From NCBI RefSeq assembly GCF_965363235.1, contig NC_134846.1:90080571-90144570 (forward strand): a stretch of DNA of 64,000 nucleotides. The letters are read 5' to 3'. Each line of letters begins with the position of its first letter. Positions within the stretch are counted from its first letter, which is position 1. Both the position numbers and the translations under genes were made by a program. Shown here in pieces: positions 46,801 through 61,800 of this stretch. This DNA comes from Mytilus galloprovincialis (lineage: Eukaryota > Mollusca > Bivalvia > Mytilida > Mytilidae). The notes under the pieces were generated by a model. That model saw nothing but the letters and a program-made list of their open reading frames with translations. It ran no database searches and had not been told where the DNA came from.

Positions 46801-49800
46801 TTTCAGGATACTAGAAGTAAGTTGTTGTACAGGACATTTAAATTTCTTTCCTGTATTGATGTTATCTGTTGGAGTAACACATGCCACTGATGTAGATTCT
46901 ACATTGGAAGGATTTCCATGTGAAAAGTTTGGACTATTTGTTATAGTAATTGTGGATTGTGATATATGTTGGCTTGCAATCTGATATCTGTTTGATCTTG
47001 AAGATGCAATTGCTGTAGATAGATATTGCTGTTCTGATATATGCCTTGAAGGATTTCCATGTGAAAAGTTTGGACTATTTGTTCTAGTTATTGTGGATTG
47101 TATATTTGGGTTACAATTCTGATTGTTTGGAGATAAATATTGCTTTTCTGATATATTCCTAGGCTGAAATTGCTCCTTATTGTTTTGAAAAGTGCTTTGA
47201 AATTTTTGAGATGTAGCATGAATGAGTTCGTTCTTGCTAAAGGACTGACTTTCTGTAATTGTATCTAAGGAACTCGAATCTGAACAATCTAATTTATCAC
47301 TATGTCTCTTTGCAGGCTGTAATGAGATAGCGTGTTTCTCTGCTTGATCAGGCATGCCATGTTTGACATTACATTTTGTCCATGGCCGTAAGGAGATTAC
47401 AGTATTTTTTATATGGTCCGTAAATTCTGGAACAACTAATGACTCATCAATATCAAATGTGTCATTGTGTTTTGTCCAAGACCTCAATGAAATTACAGGT
47501 TTCTCTTTCTGTTCAGTCATTTCTGGAACAACTAATGACTTGTCTCCATTAAATGTGTCATTGTGTTTTGTCCATGGTCGTAATGAAGTTGTAGGTTTCT
47601 CTGATTGGTCAGTCACCACTGGGACACTAAATGACTGGTCAAAGGTTAAAAAGTCATCATCCTCATCATCAAAGTCAGCATACTTTCCCCAATTAGATCC
47701 TGTATTTTCACTCTCACTTGTTTCTGTTTCATTAGTAACAGTTGAAGTTTTATCAAATGAATTTCCTCTAATATTTATTTTATTAGATTCATTCCCTTGC
47801 TCATCATAATGTCTAATTTTATCTCTGTGTTGCACTTGGTTCTGTGTAACTGAGTTACTGGACCTGATTATATCAAAATTGAATGGACCACTATTATTTT
47901 CATAATGGTTTTTACATTGGATATTCTCTGTATCATTTCCATAATTATATTTATCTTTTGTCTCCCAATTCTTACAGCTACTTTGCGATGATTCTTGATC
48001 ATTCTTTATAAATATGTTACCACACTTGTGTCTTTGTATCAATTTGTTTTCCCAGTAAGTTAATGACGGTGAACTCATATCACTTTCACTGGAGTTTGGT
48101 GCCTCTACCACATTATTACAACCATTGTCAACATCTGACCTATCTTGAATTAACTTTCTATCAAATAAAGCCGGTTTTTCACCTTCATCATGTGATTTTG
48201 ATCTGGAAACAGAATTGTTATCACCATTTTCTGTCAGACTATCCTCAGGTGCTGATACCAAAGGTATTTTCACTTTTCTCTGTTGACTAACCGTACTTTT
48301 CAAAAAATGATTTTCATTTTCCACAATCTGTTGTAATGAACCTCTTTTTAAGATCTGATTACTGTAGGTGAGATATCTGTGTGACTTGTCAGACTCAGAA
48401 AGGTTGTCATAGTCCAAATAATCTGTATCTCCTGACACTACCAGTTCTTCTTGAGAAGACTTTCCTGATGCTGAAAGATGAAGAAGAAAACCTGTGTAAA
48501 TATAAAATATAATAGGAAACACAGGCTTATTTTTAATTCAAATAGCTTTATTAATTTAAGAATAGCAGGGAAAATGAATAATCCTTTGTAAGAGCTACTT
48601 AGAGCTGGTGTTACTCTTTGTTATATGCATATACATAATAAAATTAACTTTTTTCACAGTACCAGATGGACAATATGATTCAAAATAATAAGTAAGAAGA
48701 ATGTGTCCATAGTACATGGATGACCCACTCACATTATCATTTTCTATGTTTAGTGGACCCTAAAATTTGTGTCAAAACTCTAATTTGGCATTAAAATTAG
48801 AAAGATCATATCAGACGGAACATGTGCACTAAGTTTCAAGTTGATTGCATGGACTTCAACTTCATCAAAAACAAAACACTTTAACCTGAAGCGGGACAGA
48901 CAGACGGTCAAACGGATGGACAAACAGATGTGCAGACCAGAAAGCAGTGTCCATGAATGGGGCATAACAAAATATTGACAGATGTTTAACATTTCCTATT
49001 ATTCATATTTCATCTCTACATGCATCTATTTGGTCAAACACAAATAAATAAATTCAATATACTCAATCCTTAGAAGATATAAGAAATTACCAAAAAAATG
49101 TAAAACTTTAAACTTCAATTTTGGAAATTAAATAACATGATAACAAAATTTTAGTAAAAAAAATAAAGAATCCTGAACTACATTTTGACCTTGTAAAGTG
49201 ATAGGTTCAGATTTAATTTATAGAACAAGGAAGTAAAACTGTTTACCTAGGATCATTCCATTTTTACCTTTGACAGGTAAAGTTGTTTATATTTTGTCCT
49301 TTACTTAACAAAATATATATCAAAATCAACTATTTTAGTAGATTTTTTTAAAATATACAACAAGGGCAGTTCTGAAATAATCCATACTAAAGTAAAAGCA
49401 AGTTGAACACAAATTTGTTATAAAATAATTTACCCTGTCATACCTATTACAATAATTTATTGTAATAGGTATGACAGGGTAAATTGAATAATAACTCAAA
49501 GTAGATCAATACTGAAAGTTTAAAGAACTACTTATTCAGAAATATGGCACAAAATTTTATGACTTGTCAATTTTGCGAAACATCAAATGAGACAAAATGG
49601 AAATGTATCAATTGTGATCTTATTCTATGTCAGGAATGTAAAATTAAAATTCATACAAAACTTAAGAAAAATGAAAATCATAAGGTGATTAGTTTGAAGG
49701 AATTCAGTAATTTAGGAGTAAGTGAAACTATCCGTGATGTTGATCTGAAGAACATTCAGTGTGCAACTCACAAAAACGAACTCTGTTTTATTTATTGTCA

Positions 49801-52800
49801 GGATTGTCAAGTCTTGTCATGTGCAGTGTGTCTATTGGAGTCACACCAAAATCATAAACTGGCTAAGATTGATGAAGTGTACAGTAATAGAGTGAAGGAA
49901 CTTCAAGAACAGGACAATAAAATCAGTCAGAATTTACCTTATATAGAAAAGTGGGGAAGTAATCTACAAGCAATTAAATCAGATGAACAAACCCAATACA
50001 ATGAATTAAAACAAACAATTCAGAAACAACAAAGTGAGCTGAAAGAAAGAATCGCTAAAAAGGAAAATATCATTACAGAATTAGATAAACTGTGGATCCC
50101 CAGAGAAAAAGAAATTTCTAAACACCTCCAGGATATCAAGATAAAGGGGGATGATCTCAATGATAAGAAAAGTAAAATTCAAAAGGCATTTCAATCCCAT
50201 AATGCATCTACCATCTTCAACACATCAGTTCAAGTGGGCACAGATCTACCTGATATACCAGACAATTTATCATCAAAACAACAAATCATACTGTCGCAAA
50301 CAAAAGATGAGAAAATTGGTATAGATTCATTGGTGACAATTCCAATGCTTAAAGTTACAAGAACATATACCCCAGACATCCCTGACATTCATAAAATTAA
50401 AACCTTCAGAAAGGATATCAATATAATCTATTCTGCAAATTATGGAACCATTCATACATTCATTATCAAGGATAACAAATGCATAACTACAAAAATAGCA
50501 AAGGAAATTGGTGATTACATTATAGACATGACTGCAACTGATCGAAACAAATTACTTTTTACAACCTCTTCAAATTCAAAAATAAAAAGCTTGTCAACAT
50601 TCACACTTGACAGTAAGGTGGAAGTATTCACTTTTATATCACCACTTCATGCAAGAGGTATTCATGCAACTTCCACAAATATTCTAATAGGATTTACAGA
50701 TAATGTAGAAGATTGTTTCCCTTTAACAAAGGCTAGCAGAAGAGGGATAATGATATATGACTTTAACCATAGACATGTGAGAACAATTGAACGCGATCAA
50801 GATAATCAACTTATATTTTCATTACCAGAAGCAATCACTACAAATATAAATGGAGATATTTGTGTAGTAGATAATACAAGTATTGAATCATGGGAAGGTA
50901 GGGTGGTTGTTTTAGGGAAATGGGGGGACTTTAAATGGGCTTATGGTGGTCATCCTAGTATTAATACTAAACATAACTTTACACCCTTTGACTTAGTAAC
51001 ATCAAAAGGTTTAATATTAGTGACAGATAGAGAGAGCAATGCAGTACACATCCTGTCTGTGGGTGGTGATCTAGTCACATGTCTCAATGAAAGTCATGGT
51101 ATTGAGAAACCTCACTGTCTCAATTTTGACCACAGCGGTCAGTTGCAAATTGGTTGTGAGAGTGTAGGAACAAAAGATAAAATTGCAAAAATACATATAG
51201 TAAAGATGTCTTTTTGATTAAAATTTTCAATTGTATGTAGACAAACATCAAGTGAGGACAACTCTTGTTTATATAAAATTTTTATGAAATCTTATTTATA
51301 GGTTGATGAGAAAATGAAAATAGATCTCTTCTTTTACAGCCTGCTCCTGCATGGGAGCATAGAATCTCCCGCTTACGGATATCTAGACCTGCAATAACCA
51401 TGATAACTTGGGTCCGTAATTCTCTACCTTTTTCATTACTTTCAATAGAATTAAATAAACAATCTGCGATCATTTGAAATCTTTGGTCAATAGTTTTTTT
51501 GTTTGATATAAAAGTAATGTAGATTGATTTATTTTCTTGGATACCAATTTTCATGGATTGAGGAAAACTAGCATTTTTGTTGATATTTAATTTCTTTGTA
51601 AATGGCAAAGTCTGCATTCATTCCTTAGAAAACTAGAACATTTAAAATTGTGGTTCACCTGTACCCAGGAAATCTGCAGAAATTGGTATCCAACGAATAT
51701 TAATGAATCCATAGTAATCAAGTTCTGCTTTGTCAACTCCAACAAGATAGAGGTCTTTGTCAGGACCAACCAGTAGTGTTGAAAAGAAGAAATAACGTCA
51801 AATCGAAATGTCAAGCAAATTTAAGTGAAAGATTTATAATTTTTACAACCAAGTTTGCTTGGCAATGATTTTTTTGCACATCAGTTCAAACAACTTTTCA
51901 ATTTCCTCTGGTGGTCTGTACAATGTTTGAAAGCATGCTTAGTGTGGCGCACACAACTAAATGAAAATATGGAATGTCAGGAGTTATTAAACTAGGCGGT
52001 ATTGAAAAAGGCTTAAAAAAACTTGGATAGATTATAACCACAGTATATTTATTAAATCTTTTTGTTGTTTTGTAGATGAATATATAAACTAGTCATACAT
52101 TTAAATTGAAAATTTCTTTAGTGCAAAATCTCCCTCTTTGACGTTTTCAGAGGTTGGTATTTATGATCAACGTTATCATTATCATAACAAATATGTAAAT
52201 CAAAATTTAATCAATTGATATCAATATCTGTATTGTAATATAAAAAAAAAAGATGTGGTATGAATGCCAATGAGACAACTATCCACATAAGACCAAATGA
52301 CACAGAAATTAACAACTATAGGTAATCATATGGCCTTCAACAATGAGCAAAGCCCATACCACATAGTCAGCTATGAAAGTTCCCAAATCACAAATGTAAA
52401 ACAATTCAAACAAGAAACTAGCATCCTTATTCATGTACAAAAAAATAACAAAAAACAAATATGTAACACATCAGCAAACAACAAACACCAAATTACAGGC
52501 TCCTTACTTTGGACAGGAACATACATACAAAATGTGGCGGGGTTAAACATGTTAGCGGGATCCCAAAAGAGGGACGAAAGATGCCAAAGGGACAGTCAAA
52601 CCCATAGATCGAAAATAAACTGACAATGCCATGGCTAAAAATAAAAAGACAAACGTAATGTTAACAGACAAATAATAGTACAGAAGACACAAAACTAAAG
52701 ACTAAGCAACATAAAACCCACCAAAAACTGGGGTCATCTCAGGTGCTCTGGAAGAGTAAGCAGATCCTGCTCCACATGTGGCACTCGTCATGTTGCTTAT

Positions 52801-55800
52801 GTTATAACAAATCTGGTAAATAGTCTAATTCTGTTGGTCGCATTCATGAAAAGGGAAAGGTTTTGTAGTTATGACATAAAGCTTTACTACAACTATCACA
52901 TTAACTTAACATGTACACCTTACAACTATTCAATACACTAAATATAGTTGTCCTATTGCTTATAGTTTCTAAGAAGCAGAACGATGAAAATGTCTCAGGT
53001 CAAGGTCCAATAAACCATGCCAGGCTGACATGTACAGCTTACAATTCTTCCATACAACAAATATAGTTGACCTTTTGCTTACAGTGTTAGAAAAACAGAC
53101 TTCTTATATGTTCAGGTATTTCACATCCAATTTTTTATGGAAATATTCTTTATAAAGCACAAAGGTGTCAGTATTCACCTCAGAAACTAACAAAACCTTT
53201 GAATAGACTTTTTTATCCATATTATGAATAAGGTACTATATTTTAGATCTTTAAAAAATTTCCGTGAATTTCGCTCTTCGTATAGTAAAAGTGAATTTGC
53301 GTTTGGTGTACTTTACCTAGAATTTATTTTAAGCACGGAAAGTTTGACACAAGTATTTCTAGTCTTGATTAAAATTAATGAAATATTTATAAATATAAAA
53401 TGAATTATAAAAAAAAAGTATAGTTCATCATGTGCATGTAAAGTTTTGTGGCATTTTTCTTTTCTTCAGATGATATATATACACTTTTAGAAAATTAATT
53501 ATTTGTATATAAAAACACTTAATGGCTGTGTTGTTCAGTGTAATAAAACACCTAATGACTGGTTGTGCGGGTAATAGGTGTATACTAGCTATTACATCTT
53601 TTATAGATAACATTACCATACCTGCTAACTTTCAAAATCTCCAGGGGGATTTTAAGCACAAGAGGACATAATAGTGTCATAACTGTATAAATCTACTACT
53701 ATATTGTTTGAATGAGTATTGTTAACTACCCTTTTAAAAAATTTGAAACCTGTTTTGAAGCTTTAAATTTTGAATATTGACAGGTCTGCATTACATACAA
53801 ATGATTACTTGTCAATGATATTTAAATTGGTTTTAAAATTTTTGTTCTTTTACTTTTAAACATAATTTATTGGATTTATGCCAGTGTTGCACACTTCAAA
53901 TTTGTGAAAATATACCTGTATTTTTAACTGCATATCCATATATACCAAATACTGATTCACTGAGACACAGACCAAATCAATACAATCTATTTGTACCACT
54001 ATAAAGCATGGTCCTATCCTATCATTTTTGTTATTTTACTTTTTATCATAAGCACCCGAAATACATATCCAACTGTTGTATTAATGTATTGTAATGGAAT
54101 AGTGAGCTAAAAGTAACTGTCTCTTATCATTTAGAAGATGTGACAATGTATTTTGTAACAGTGGATTGATATCAACCCTATTTTAGATTTTTTACAATAA
54201 ACTATTTGATTTGATTTTTGTAAGTTGATACATTGTACTAGTGAATGAGAGATTAAGAATAAGATATAAAGGTATTTATATAATATGATAAACAAGATGT
54301 GTCCTAAGTACACGGATGCCCCAATCGCACTATCATTTTCCATGTTCAATGGACCATGAAATTAAGTAAAACAAGAATGTGTCCACAGTACACGGATGCC
54401 CCACTCACACTATCATTTTCTATGTTTAAAGGACTGTGAAATTGGAATAAATTCTCTAATTTGGCATTAAAATTAGAATGATCTTATCAAAGGGAACATG
54501 TATACTAAGTTTCAAGTTGATTGGACTTCTACTTTATCAAAAACTACCTTGACCAAAAACTTTAACCTGAAATTTGCACTATCATTTTCTATGTTCAGTG
54601 AACCGTAAAATTGGGGTCAAAACTCTAATTTGGCATTTAAATTAGAAAGATCATATCATAGGGCACATGTATACTAAGTTTCAAGTTGATTGGACTTAAA
54701 CTTCATCAAAAACTACCTTGACCAAAAACTTTAACCTGAAGCCAAAAACTTTAACCTGAAATTTGCACTATCATTTTCTATGTTCAGTGAACCGTAAAAT
54801 TGGGGTCAAAACTCTAATTTGGCATTTAAATTAGAAAGATCATATCATAGGGCACATGTATACTAAGTTTCAAGTTGATTGGACTTCAACTTCATCAAAA
54901 ACTACCTTGACCAAAAACTTTAACCTGAAGCCAAAAACTTTAACCTGAAATTTGCACTATCATTTTCTATGTTCAGTGAACCGTAAAATTGGGGTCAAAA
55001 CTCTAATTTGGCATTTAAATTAGAAAGATCATATCATAGGGCACATGTATACTAAGTTTCAAGTTGATTGGACTTCAACTTCATCAAAAACTACCTTGAC
55101 CAAAAACTTTAACCTGAAGCCAAAAACTTTAACCTGAAATTTGCACTATCATTTTCTATCAGTGAACCGTAAAATTGGGGTAAAATCTCTAATTTGGCAT
55201 TAAAATCAGAAAGATCATATCATAGGGAACATGTGTACCAAGTTTGAAGTCGATTGGACTTCAACTTCATCAAAAACTACCTCGACCAAAAACTTTAACC
55301 TGAAGCGGGACAGACGGACGAACGAACGGACGAACGAACGGACGAACGAACGGACGAACGGACGCACAGACCAGAAAACATAATGCCCCTCTACTATCGT
55401 AGGTGGGGCATAAAAACTAATTTGGCATTAAAATTAGAAAAATCATACCATATAGGGAACATGTGTACTAAGTTTCAAGTTGTTTGGTCTTCAACTTCAT
55501 CAAAAACTACCTTGACCAAAAACTTTAACCTGAAACTCTAACTTTCATTTTCCATGTTCAGTGGACCGTGAAATTGGGGTCAAAAGTCTAATTTGGCTTT
55601 ACAATAAGAAAGATCATATCATAAGCATCAAGTGTACTAAGTTTCAAGTTGATTGGACTTCAGCTTCATCAAAAACTACCTTGACCAAAAACTTTAATCT
55701 GAAACTCCCACTTTCATTTTCTTTGTTCAGTGGACCGTGAAATTGGGACCAAAAGTCTTTAAGCATCAAGTGTACTCAGTTTCAAGTTGATTGGACTTCA

Positions 55801-58800
55801 GCTTCATCAAAAACTACCTTGACCAAAAACTTTAACCTGAAACTTCCACTTTCATTTTCTATGTTCAGTGGACCGTGAAATTTGGGCAAAAAGTCTAATT
55901 TGGCTTTAGAATTAGAAAGATCATATCATAAGCATCAAGTGTACTAAGTTTCAAGTTGATTTGACTTCAGCTTCATCAAATACAACCTTGACCAAAAACT
56001 TTAACCTGAAACTCCCACTTTCATTTTCTATGTTCAGTGGACCATGAAATTGGTCTAATTTGGCTTTAAAATTAGAAAGATCATATCATAAGCAACAGGT
56101 GTACTAAGTTTCAAGTTGATTGGACTTCAGCTTCATCAAAAACTACCTTGACCAAAAACTTGAACCTGAAACTCCCACTTTCATTTTCTATGTTCAGTGG
56201 ACCGTGAAATTGGAGTCAAAAGTATAATTTGGCTTAAAAATTAGAAAGATCATATCATAAGCAACAAGTGTACTAAGTTTTAAGTTGATTGGACTTCAGC
56301 TTCATCAAAAACTACCTTGACCAAAAACTTTAACCTGAAGTGGGTGAACGGAGGCAAGGACGGAGGCACAGACCAAAAAACATAATGCCCCTCTACTATC
56401 GTAGGTGGGGCATAAAAATAACCTGAAGTGGGGCGAACAAACGCACGGACGGACGAGTGGAGGCACAGACCAGAAAACATAATGCCCCTCTACTATCGTA
56501 GATGGGGCATAAAAATAAATATACTCTGTTGGAAAATATACAACTTATTTGTACAAGCTTTAGAAATAGGAAGAAAAGCAAGACTTGCCGAGCTTTTCTA
56601 ATGTTTCAAAGCTATTATAATTAAATTGAATATTTCTGACTATGAACATAACTATATTGATTTTATCCTGCCATATATATTCAGTACTTTTAATCAATGT
56701 TTAAATCCAAATAGATTTCTAATTTTTCAAAGAGTGTGACATAGTTTTAAAGGGGACTGTGAAGAGGCCCCAAAATGAACTGTCACTCAAACATTTGTCA
56801 ATATGGTATCAGCATATCAGAGCACCATAATAAGCAAGTACAAATAAAGCCAAACATTATTTGTGTACCTGTTATTTAGTTGAATGACTGCAAGATAAAG
56901 TTGTTAATACTAATGTTACCTCCAGGAAGAATTATGTTCAACATAATAGGCAAATCTGTAAAATTGTTCAAGGGAAACTGTTCACAGGCTTATTTAAAAC
57001 AAAGATATTAAGATGAAACTCCAAGGAGAACATAAACGACTACAGATTTCCAGCTTATGGCAGATTCATATTAATAAATTAAAAATAAGGATGGACATAA
57101 CATTTACTCAAAACAGAAACCCTTTGCATTTACACCATTTGTATCAATCAATGCTACAAGAAAATTCTTTACTATTTTGTCTACTTACAGTTTTGTGATG
57201 ACCCTCTTGTCTTTAGTGATTTGAGGAATTCTGGTGTGTTAGGTACAAACTGAGCAGGGGAAGACTGAAACTGAAAACTTTGTACTTTATTTTTTTTTGC
57301 CAGAAAGGGGTTTCAGTGGCCTATTGATATCAGTGGTAAATATCAATACTATTAGTATGATTAGTATACACAAGTCACATGTTAGTTGGTGGCTTATATG
57401 GCCATGTTGTCTCCCAAGCAATATATGAAAAGAAGTAAGATTTCTAACATAAAGTTCATCTGTATCAATTTAAAAAGCTGTTATGCTCATAAAAACTACA
57501 TCTTTTAGTACCAACATGCTATTCCTGCAGCTGTATAGCCAAATGTACATTTTAGGAAATTAATTCATACAAGTGTAACACTATATTCATAAAATTATGG
57601 TATGGCATATATGGAGAAAATGTGAAATCTATAATCTAAATATAAGAAGATGTGGTATGAGTGCCAATAAGACAACCCTCGATCTACTCAAAATTTGTAG
57701 AAGTAAACCGGTATTGATCAAAGTACCACCTTCAACACAGAGCTATAAAGGGCAGGGAAACCAACGGAATAATCTTTAACAAGAATGTGTTCATAGTACA
57801 TGGATGCCCCACTCCCACTATCATTTTCCATGTTCAGTGGACCGGGAAATTGGGGTCAAAACTTTAAATTGGCATTTAAATTAGAAAGATCAAATAATAG
57901 GGAACATGTGTACTAAGTTTTAAGTTGATTGGGCTTCAACTTCATCAAAAACTACCTTGACCAAAAACTTTAACCTGAACTTTGCATTATCATTTTCTAT
58001 GTTCAGAGACCCATGAAATTGGGGTCAAGACTTTAATTCGGCATTAAAATTAGAAAGACCATATTGTGGGGAACATGTGTACTAAGTTTTAAGTTGATTG
58101 GACTTCAACTTCATCAAAAACTACCTTGACCAAAAATTTTAACTTGAAGCGGGACGAACGGACGCACAGACGAACGAACCACCAAACAGACGGACGGACG
58201 AACAGATGCACAGACCAGAAAACATAATGTTCCTCTACTATTGTAGGTGGGCCATAAAAAACGAGAAACGTAAAACAAGAAACACTTATGGAACTTTTTG
58301 GGATTTTGGGTCCTCAATGCTCTTCAACATGTTCAGCTTTGTACTTGTTTGGCTTTATAACTATTTTGATCTGAGCGTCACTGATAAGTCTTATGTAGAC
58401 AAAACGCGCATCTGGCGTACTAAATTATAATCCTGGTACCTTTGAGAACTATTATGAACCACATCTAATAACGACAACCACTGAACATCTATTATATACC
58501 TGATTAATGAGGAAAAGAGAAATATAGTACCTTACAAAATTATCTTTGGAATGGTGAGTATACAATGATTATATATAATTATTAAACTTTAGAGCAAGAA
58601 GAGTTGTATGTCAAACAAATACTGATTATAAGAAATATTTAGTATCAATGCTCTGAAAGCTCTGTAGACAGGAGCTAATGAGTGATGAATTTGAAAATGC
58701 ATCACATGGTATAGCTGACTTTAATAAACCCTGAAACCAAATTTCAGTATCCTTATGATGAAGTTCCTGAGAAAAATGTGACAAAAAATATTCATGGAAC

Positions 58801-61800
58801 TGATGGATGGACTGACAGATGGACAGACAAATGAATGGACAGATGAATGGATGGACTGAGATGAATTGATGGACTGACAGATGGACAGATGAATTGATGG
58901 ACAGACGAATTGATGGACTGACAGATGGAAGGACAGAAAAAAATAAGGTAAAAGGTAAAAACTTTTTTAAAGCAGGGGTATCATTAAGAAAAAATGTGTC
59001 CATGGGACACAGATCCATGGACACAGATGCCCCCAATTGTAAATATATGGTAGATTTAGCAATTTTCAAGGACTGGTGAAAGTAAAAACACCCAAATTAA
59101 AACTTGATCAGTACATGTGTGGTGGACAATTTGCATTAAAATATGCCAAGGACTCCTACTACAAATTTTTTTTTGAAACAGTTCCCACAAGATCATGTAA
59201 TGCACTACCAAGTTTACAAAAGTCATTTACTAAGAAATTGAAAAAATTGCTAACTTTAGAATATTTTGGGTAATTTTGATTTGGGTGATATCTGATTTTA
59301 CAAAATTTGCTTGAGGTAAACTTCAGATAGAGAACAGGAAATTATTTGAAATTTGGAAATGATGCACAAATGGACACACAGACAAATTAGTGTAGACCTT
59401 TGTTCCATCATTTTTGTTTTATATATGAAGTTCTGGGAAACATTTATACAAGATCATAAAAGCACATATGAATTCCCTTATAGGGATATTTTTACCTGGA
59501 ACATAACTGATGACATTTGTTGACTTTTTAATCTTGGTTTGTCATCATTCAAGTCAATGTAGAAACTCTCATCTTCTGCCATTGGTTCTCTCACTGTAAA
59601 ACAAATGATATTTTCATATAAATTTCATGAAAAATGGACACAAAAAACTGAATTGTACATCATATAGTTAACTCAATCCTACATGTCCTAATTTATTTTT
59701 AAAAATAATAAACAGCTGCACCAAGAGCACAAAATATGTCAGTCGTGTGCATATTGAAATTATTGCAAAAAAAAAATATCTAGAAAGCATCTTATCCAAA
59801 TTTAATAAAATGGCTCTGCAGACATACTAAACTAAAGCAATGTAAATATTGCCTTAAATATGACTTTTAAAAGTTGCAAAACTCTTGAATGACAAACCAG
59901 AAAATTCAATAAATTCAAACACAGGCCAACATTCACCAATCCCAATGACCTTATAAAGTTTGCTTTAATTTGATCCAACCAAACTAGAGCTAGTGCATGA
60001 CAGCTTAAAAATAGCAATCTCCGGATTTTTACAAGAAAGGTTAGACTGAGCAAACTGTAAACATGTCGGAGAAAGGTTGGCTGGAAGCCAACAATTAGAA
60101 AAAAGTACATTTCTTCAAAATTTGACAAATTAGAGAATTTTCTTCAGAAAAGAGCTTACGTATTATGTTTTATAACAAATGATGTGTAAGGGTTCTCGCC
60201 TACTTTATGAAGCTAATAAATGCTTCTGTCCAAGTTTGGTAAAAATCAAGGATACTTTTAGGAAAGTTATTAAAATTTTTAAAACTTTAACCACAGAGTA
60301 AATGTTATGTTAACTGGCAGAAAAACTAAGTCCATTTGTAAGTAAAATATGGATAAACAGGATTTCTGTTTACAAAATTTATTTCTGGATACTATCTTAT
60401 GATTATAAAGTAGCTTCTTATCAAGTTTGGTAGAAATCCAGGATAGTTTAGGAAAGTTATTATAACAACAGAGTGAATATTTGTGGTAACTACTGCCGGA
60501 ATATAGGATCACTACGTCTCACTTTATCAACAAAAGTGGAAGGCTCAACAACTAGACATTGGGTAATATAAAAACATATGCAATTGAATAACAACAAACC
60601 ACAATTATTTAATCCCAGCAACAGTGTATAGTTTGACTAAAGGATAAAGATAGGAAAATGATTAGTTTATATTTACCATTGCCGTCTTTCCTTCTGACTG
60701 CACCACTTGTGATACTTCCTCTCATTATATAACTCTCCAGTTTCTCTGAGGCCTGCGGAATTACAATTGCATTGCTAATTTATTTCAATTTACTCTGTTA
60801 CAGGTTTAAAAGTACAGCATATAAGATCATCAACTCTAACAGCAAACAACGTTCTAATCTCTAATTCATTTTTTTTAAATTTCTGAACTGTATAAGTTTT
60901 TTGCATAGTTTATTTCAAATTGCAAGTCTTTTTTAAACTTTACATATAATTCATATCTCTACTTACAGTACATCTCAAGTCACTTTGATTCTGTATCTGA
61001 CAATTTATAGGTATATCTTCACTACCTTCATGGTTTGGTCTTATCATCATCTGGTTTTTCTTTGCAAAAATATCATCTGGATGTTGTAAGACTAAAAGAT
61101 AAAATTAAGATTATTCAACCTATTAACATTTTTTATCATATCCTTAGAATATATAATTTCTAATATTTACAGTATGAGTAATAGCATTAATTTACAAGAA
61201 TTCAATACTTTTGGAAACGGTGCTTACAAAAAATATGAAAAATTTATCAACTTCTTCTGGCTATCATCCCATACCTTTTGTGGCAGTTTGAAAAATATAC
61301 ATTGATATATATCTGTTATATTGAATAAGGTCAGGTTAATAAATTTATCAACCATGATCCATATGCAACCATGTTATTATCCATCAGCAGACAGTGTCCA
61401 TAATTACTTATGTTTACTTATACTTACTATGGTCACTTTGACCTTGAACTGAAGGTTCCATCTTGTTCATTTTATTCATTGAACAAGTTTCTTCTGGAGA
61501 AAAATCTTTCCTTTCAGAGTTGCAGTCTGCAAAGTAATATCCTCTTGCAGAGCTTTCCCTATAATCACCATTTACAAAGTTTTCACTATAATCTGGAGAG
61601 TAATCTTCATTCATAAAGTTCTTTGATTCTGAAGAGAAATTTTCCCTTATAAAGTTATTCCTACAGGTTTGTGAGTTATCTGCCCTAATAAAGTTCTCAC
61701 TCTCCAACATCTCATATTTTCCTTCTTTTCTAGAATGCTTTAATTGGTTTTCATTTTCAAACTGACTCTCAAATTCTGATTCATTATTATAATTGTCTAA

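Noticed and set aside
47354-47809. 151-codon open frame on the plus strand
   Set aside because: It is antisense to the ZGRF1 long exon and reflects its codon composition; no domain or splice context.
52297-52623. 108-codon plus-strand open frame
   Set aside because: It spans two adjoining dispersed repeats and has no homology to a protein family that I recognise.
58626-59069. 147-codon minus-strand open frame rich in Ser, Val and His
   Set aside because: Generated by the GATGGACTGACA minisatellite; low complexity and no splice sites.
59076-59273. Open frame resembling the C-terminal end of a LINE reverse transcriptase
   Set aside because: The suggestive tail (TRSCNALPSLQKSF) lacks the expected tryptophan and upstream domains. 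Similarity is too weak to call.
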